Part shown: positions 7,658 through 9,390 of the stretch, piece after piece
Layout: every line of letters starts with the position of its first letter
How positions within the stretch are numbered: the first letter of the stretch is position 1
Assembly: GCA_937873665.1 (NCBI GenBank)
Contig: CALMYW010000246.1
Location: 1 to 9,390 of the forward strand
Reading direction: 5' to 3'
Source of the DNA: an uncultured Sphingorhabdus sp.
GTDB taxonomy: Bacteria; Pseudomonadota; Alphaproteobacteria; Sphingomonadales; Sphingomonadaceae
Length of the DNA stretch: 9,390 bases
Translations under genes and position numbers: made by a program
The notes under the pieces: generated by a model
Seen by the model: the letters and a program-made list of their open reading frames with translations, nothing else
The model's database searches: none
What the model was told of the DNA's origin: nothing

Positions 7658-8464
7658 ATGACTTCAACGGGCACAGACCATAATCCCACAACAATTGCGG
7701 CCCGCGCCGGGATCGACTGCGCAATCGTGGCGAATCACCAGTGTGAACTGATCGAGTATCGCGACGACGGCACGACGCGAACCACCCGCAAGACCATCCC
7801 GAGCACCGCGGCCGGGATGAACGAGCTCACCCGGTTCCTCGCAGCGGTCGACGTCGCCGTCGACGTGGTCTCCGAACCGACTTCCCTGACCTGGGTTGGC
7901 ATCCAGGCTGCGGTCGGCGCCGCCGGCGGCCGGTTCTACCTGATCGGCACCAGGCACTCCTCCCGACTGCGCGCAGCGGTCGCCGGCAAGAACAAGTCCG
8001 ACGTCATCGACGCACACCTGCTGGCCAAGGCGCTCGACCTGTTCGACCTTGAACCGCTCGTCGTGGCCGACGTCGGCTCTGAGGCCCTCAAACGCTCGGC
8101 TCTGTCGCGGGGCGATGCCCGTGTGCACTACGACCAGTGCTGGCGACGCCTGCGTTCGTATGTCACCGCCACTGTCCCGGACATCGACAAGATTCTCGCG
8201 GGATCTCGTACTCGCACGTTGGCGGTGCTGGGGCGGTGGACTGACCTGCGCGCCCTGGCCCGCGCGCACCGGGCCACGATCGCCGCAGTGCTGCGCGAGC
8301 ACTCCCACTGCGGTGGCCGCCAGGAGCAGATTGCTGACCAACTGCGCAGTGAATATTCGTCTCACTGGGGTCCACCGGTATTGCCTCCGGGGGCCAGCGG
8401 CCGGGATCGCGAATATTGCGCTTGGGGGCCAGCAGTAGCGCCCGTGGGGGCCACCCGCTTCTAG
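7658..8464 (+). pseudogene. IS110-family transposase, 3'-truncated (DEDD domain only)
   Basis: The open frame of 268 codons begins as an IS110-type DEDD (RuvC-like) transposase/recombinase. Seen: AGIDCAIVANHQ with Asp20, VVSEPTSLTW with Glu73, and AGKNKSDVIDAHLLAKALDLFD with Asp115 and Asp118, giving the complete acidic set. A helical linker follows (WRRLRSYVTATVPDI, LAVLGRWTDLRALARAHRATIAAVLREHS). Family members are about 400 residues and end in a second domain (Transposase_20) with a conserved serine. Here similarity stops near residue 231-235 (about 8355). The last about 34 codons are unrelated Gly/Pro-rich sequence read from repeat DNA. ATG 7658 is chosen because GGAAGGAAG (7640-7648) lies 9 bases upstream. 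The frame is open further back to 7385 but without transposase features. It should be inactive alone, although a catalytic-domain-only peptide could still be made. Confidence 0.85.
8366..8455. repeat. Array of four GGGGNCCASC boxes with 22/35/22 spacing
   Basis: The boxes are GGGGTCCACC (8367-8376), GGGGGCCAGC (8389-8398), GGGGGCCAGC (8424-8433) and GGGGGCCACC (8446-8455). Their ends are 22, 35 and 22 bases apart. Boxes 1-2 and 3-4 form two similar 35-base units starting at 8366 and 8423 (25 of 35 positions equal by hand alignment). The outer boxes end in CC and the inner ones in GC. GAATATT occurs upstream of each unit (8351 and 8411). Multiple direct repeats at an element end are typical transposase-binding sites, as in IS21-family ends. 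That assignment is inferred. Confidence 0.65.
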
Positions 8465-8505
8465 GCTCCTTCCGCCGCGTGTATAGGGCACGCGGCGGAA
8501 GGAGC
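8465..8505. repeat. Perfect 17-base inverted repeat (hairpin) containing a Shine-Dalgarno sequence
   Basis: The arms are GCTCCTTCCGCCGCGTG (8465-8481) and its exact reverse complement (8489-8505), with the 7-base loop TATAGGG. It directly follows the TAG (8462-8464) that ends the truncated transposase frame. No T tract follows on either side, so it is not a classical terminator, though it would block read-through transcripts strongly. The 3' arm includes GGAAGGAG (8497-8504), so in RNA the ribosome binding site would be locked in the stem. Confidence 0.75.
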
Positions 8506-8509
8506 AATC

Positions 8510-8535
8510 TGAATCGCCCCGGGTTTGATGGAGAC
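8510..8535 (+). repeat. Left terminal inverted repeat of the IS3 element
   Basis: The end starts TGAATCGCCCCGGGTTTG and continues to about GGAGAC. The partner repeat is outside the window, so the length is an estimate. CCCGGGT at 8518-8524 is inverted as ACCCGGG at 8543-8549, giving a secondary stem just inside the end. Confidence 0.55.
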
Positions 8536-8566
8536 ATCGAATACCCGGGAAGGGATCATCAGAACC

Positions 8567-8884
8567 ATGGGAGCACCTCGCAAGTACCCGGATGAGCTTC
8601 GCGAACGAGCGACGCGGATGGCGCTGGAAGCACTGGCCGACCCCGACCGCTCACACGGTGCGATCGTGCGTGTCGCCGAGCAGCTCGGCGTGCACCGCGA
8701 AGCACTACGGACCTGGGTCCGCAAAGCCCAGGCCGAGGGCCAAGACGCGTCGTCGGTCTCGGCTGATCGCGACGCCCGCCTGGCCCAGCTGGAGAAGGAA
8801 AACCGCGAGCTACGGCGAGCAAACACGATCTTGAAGCAGGCGTCGGCTTTTTTCGCTGCGGAGCTGGACCGTCCACAGCGCTGA
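8567..8884 (+). CDS. IS3-family transposase OrfA (helix-turn-helix/leucine-zipper protein)
   Basis: This 105-residue DNA-binding protein recognises the IS ends and is fused by frameshifting to OrfB to make active transposase. Seen: the family-typical start MGAPRKYPDELRERATRMALEAL, a helix-turn-helix (HGAIVRVAEQLGVHREALRTWVRKAQ, about residues 40-65), and a coiled-coil/leucine zipper (LAQLEKENRELRRANTILKQASAFFAAELD) used for multimerisation. ATG 8567 is chosen because homologous proteins start at this M-x-APRKYP and GGAAGGGA lies about 11 bases upstream. In-frame TTG 8525 and ATG 8528 are further upstream but fall within the terminal repeat. OrfA alone typically represses transposition. The length is normal for the family. 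Confidence 0.9.
   Translation: MGAPRKYPDELRERATRMALEALADPDRSHGAIVRVAEQLGVHREALRTWVRKAQAEGQDASSVSADRDARLAQLEKENRELRRANTILKQASAFFAAELDRPQR
8848..8854 (+). other. Programmed -1 ribosomal frameshift site T TTT TTC
   Basis: In the orfA frame the codons are GCT TTT TTC, so T8848-C8854 is a canonical X XXY YYZ heptamer. Slipping back one base at this point moves ribosomes into the orfB frame (next codon at 8854). The orfB frame has no ATG, GTG or TTG between 8854 and the ATG at 9055, which is already well inside the OrfB protein, so frameshifting is the evident way to express it. Confidence 0.8.
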
Positions 8885-9390
8885 AGGTCGAGTTCATCGA
8901 CCGCTACAAGGACGAGCACGGTGTCCAGCCGATCTGCGACGCACTGGTCGAGACCAGCGCCGCGATCGCGCCTTCGTCCTACTACGCCGCCAAGACCCGA
9001 CCGCCCTCAGCGCGGTCTGTCCGTGACGCCGCACTGACGGCCGCGATCACCACGATGTACGAGGAGAACTACCACGTGTACGGCGCCCGCAAGATGTGGA
9101 AGGAGATGGGCCGCGCTGGCCACCAGGTCGCCCGCTGCACTGTCGAACGACTGATGCGAGCCGAAGGCCTCAAGGGGGTCCAGCGGGCCAAGTCACCCCG
9201 CACCACCCGGCCCAAGGCTGAGACCGAGCGGCCCGCTGACCTGGTGGAACGCAAGTTCGTCGCCGAGCGGCCGAATCAACTGTGGGTCGCCGACATCACC
9301 TACATCCGCACCTACGCCGGGTGGGTGTACGCGGCGTTCATCATCGACGTCTACTCGCGGATGGTCGTCGGGTGGCAGCTGTCCAAGAAC
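8854..9390 (+). CDS. IS3-family transposase OrfB, made as OrfAB fusion (partial)
   Basis: This is the catalytic part of the IS3 transposase, a DDE/RNase H-fold integrase-like enzyme, open for 179 codons to the window edge. Seen: LKVEFIDRYKDEHGVQPICDAL and SSYYAAK (start of OrfB proper, HTH_21-type region), ENYHVYGARKMWKEMGRAGHQVARCTVERLMRAEGLKG, then RPNQLWVADITYIRTYAGWVYAAFIIDVYSRMVVGWQLSKN, the beginning of the rve integrase core. Asp in WVADIT (codon 9292-9294) is the first catalytic acid. The second Asp (usually in an H-x-D-x-G-x-x-Y motif) and the Glu lie beyond the window. No initiation codon is available near its start, so it is expected only as a fusion through the slippery site. No stops or frameshifts are visible. 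Confidence 0.9.

Larger units (their letters stand above)
7251..8360 (+). mobile_element. IS110-family element remnant (left end plus 5' part of transposase)
   Basis: This comprises the structured leader and the truncated transposase gene. The left boundary is approximate: 7251 is the first base of the leftmost hairpin, not a determined end. The right boundary is the point where transposase-like coding gives way to the GGGGNCCASC box array. The transposase C-terminus and the right end of the element are missing within this window, although they might survive beyond the inserted elements to the right. Confidence 0.55.
8360..8509. mobile_element. Probable terminal fragment of another IS element (IS21-like end?)
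   Basis: This 150-base block sits exactly between the point where the IS110 transposase loses similarity and the left end of the IS3 element. It contains the four-box array and then a perfect hairpin whose 3' arm carries GGAAGGAG, a strong Shine-Dalgarno sequence. That order (repeated binding sites, hairpin, ribosome binding site) is what the upstream end of a transposase operon would look like. No transposase gene follows, because IS3 begins 4 bases later. I do not recognise the specific element. The IS21-like label is a guess from the repeat architecture. Confidence 0.35.
8510..9390 (+). mobile_element. IS3-family insertion sequence (right end beyond window)
   Basis: The element begins at about 8510 with TGAATCGCCCCGGG, which resembles the TGAACCGCCCCGG-type terminal inverted repeats of actinobacterial IS3 elements. 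It carries orfA and the first part of orfB in the overlapping -1 frame. The right inverted repeat and the target duplication lie outside the window, so intactness cannot be judged. All sequence visible here is undamaged. Confidence 0.85.

Noticed and set aside
7165..7689. Minus-strand open frame of 174 codons over the IS110 leader
   Set aside because: Ser/Arg/Pro-rich composition with no recognisable domain; such frames are common by chance in GC-rich DNA.
8366..8455. Box array considered as a CRISPR array
   Set aside because: The repeated unit is only about 10 bases with degenerate positions and unequal spacers, and no cas gene is present.
7664..8491. Minus-strand open frame of 275 codons opposite the IS110 transposase
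   Set aside because: It is antisense to the DEDD transposase domain and has no domain features of its own.
9346..9348. Asp in IIDVYSRMVVGW considered as the second catalytic residue of OrfB
   Set aside because: It is only 18 residues after the first Asp. In IS3 transposases the second catalytic Asp lies about 60 residues on, beyond this window.

Overview
The window looks like a chromosomal island or defence/accessory locus from a high-GC Gram-positive bacterium (Actinomycetota). The bases for this are GC-rich coding sequence with G/C-ending codons, a GTG start, and actinobacterial-style IS110 and IS3 transposases. No rRNA or tRNA gene is visible, so the genus cannot be given.

Layout. Positions 1-2310 (minus strand) hold the first 770 codons of a UvrD/Rep-type superfamily 1 helicase that runs off the left edge. 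Its C-terminal end begins a RecB/AddB-like PD-(D/E)XK nuclease domain. A 44-base gap separates it from a divergent two-gene operon on the plus strand. The first gene (2355-4367) is the modification subunit, and the second (4367-7126) the restriction subunit, of a type III restriction-modification system, joined by a TGATG stop/start overlap. Together, Mod would methylate adenine at an asymmetric recognition site, and Res with Mod would translocate on and cut unmodified DNA. The divergent helicase-nuclease may be an accessory of the same island or an independent DNA-processing enzyme.

From 7127 to the right edge the window is a pile-up of mobile elements. About 530 bases of non-coding but strongly hairpin-rich DNA (7127-7657) precede an IS110-family transposase gene (7658-8464). 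That gene keeps its complete DEDD catalytic set but has lost its C-terminal half. This leader is where an IS110-group element would encode its guide (bridge) RNA. The IS110 gene is broken near 8355-8365. The break is followed by four GGGGNCCASC boxes at strikingly symmetrical spacing (22, 35 and 22 bases) and a perfect 17-base-arm hairpin. Together these look like the terminal, transposase-binding end of another element, possibly IS21-like. That end is in turn interrupted at about 8510 by an IS3-family element. The IS3 element has OrfA, a canonical T TTT TTC slippery site and the start of OrfB, and it runs off the right edge.

The best candidates for something undescribed are the structured leader of the IS110 remnant, the spaced-box array, and the pairing of a helicase-nuclease head-to-head with a type III R-M operon. 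All functional statements are read from motifs in the sequence. No database search was possible.
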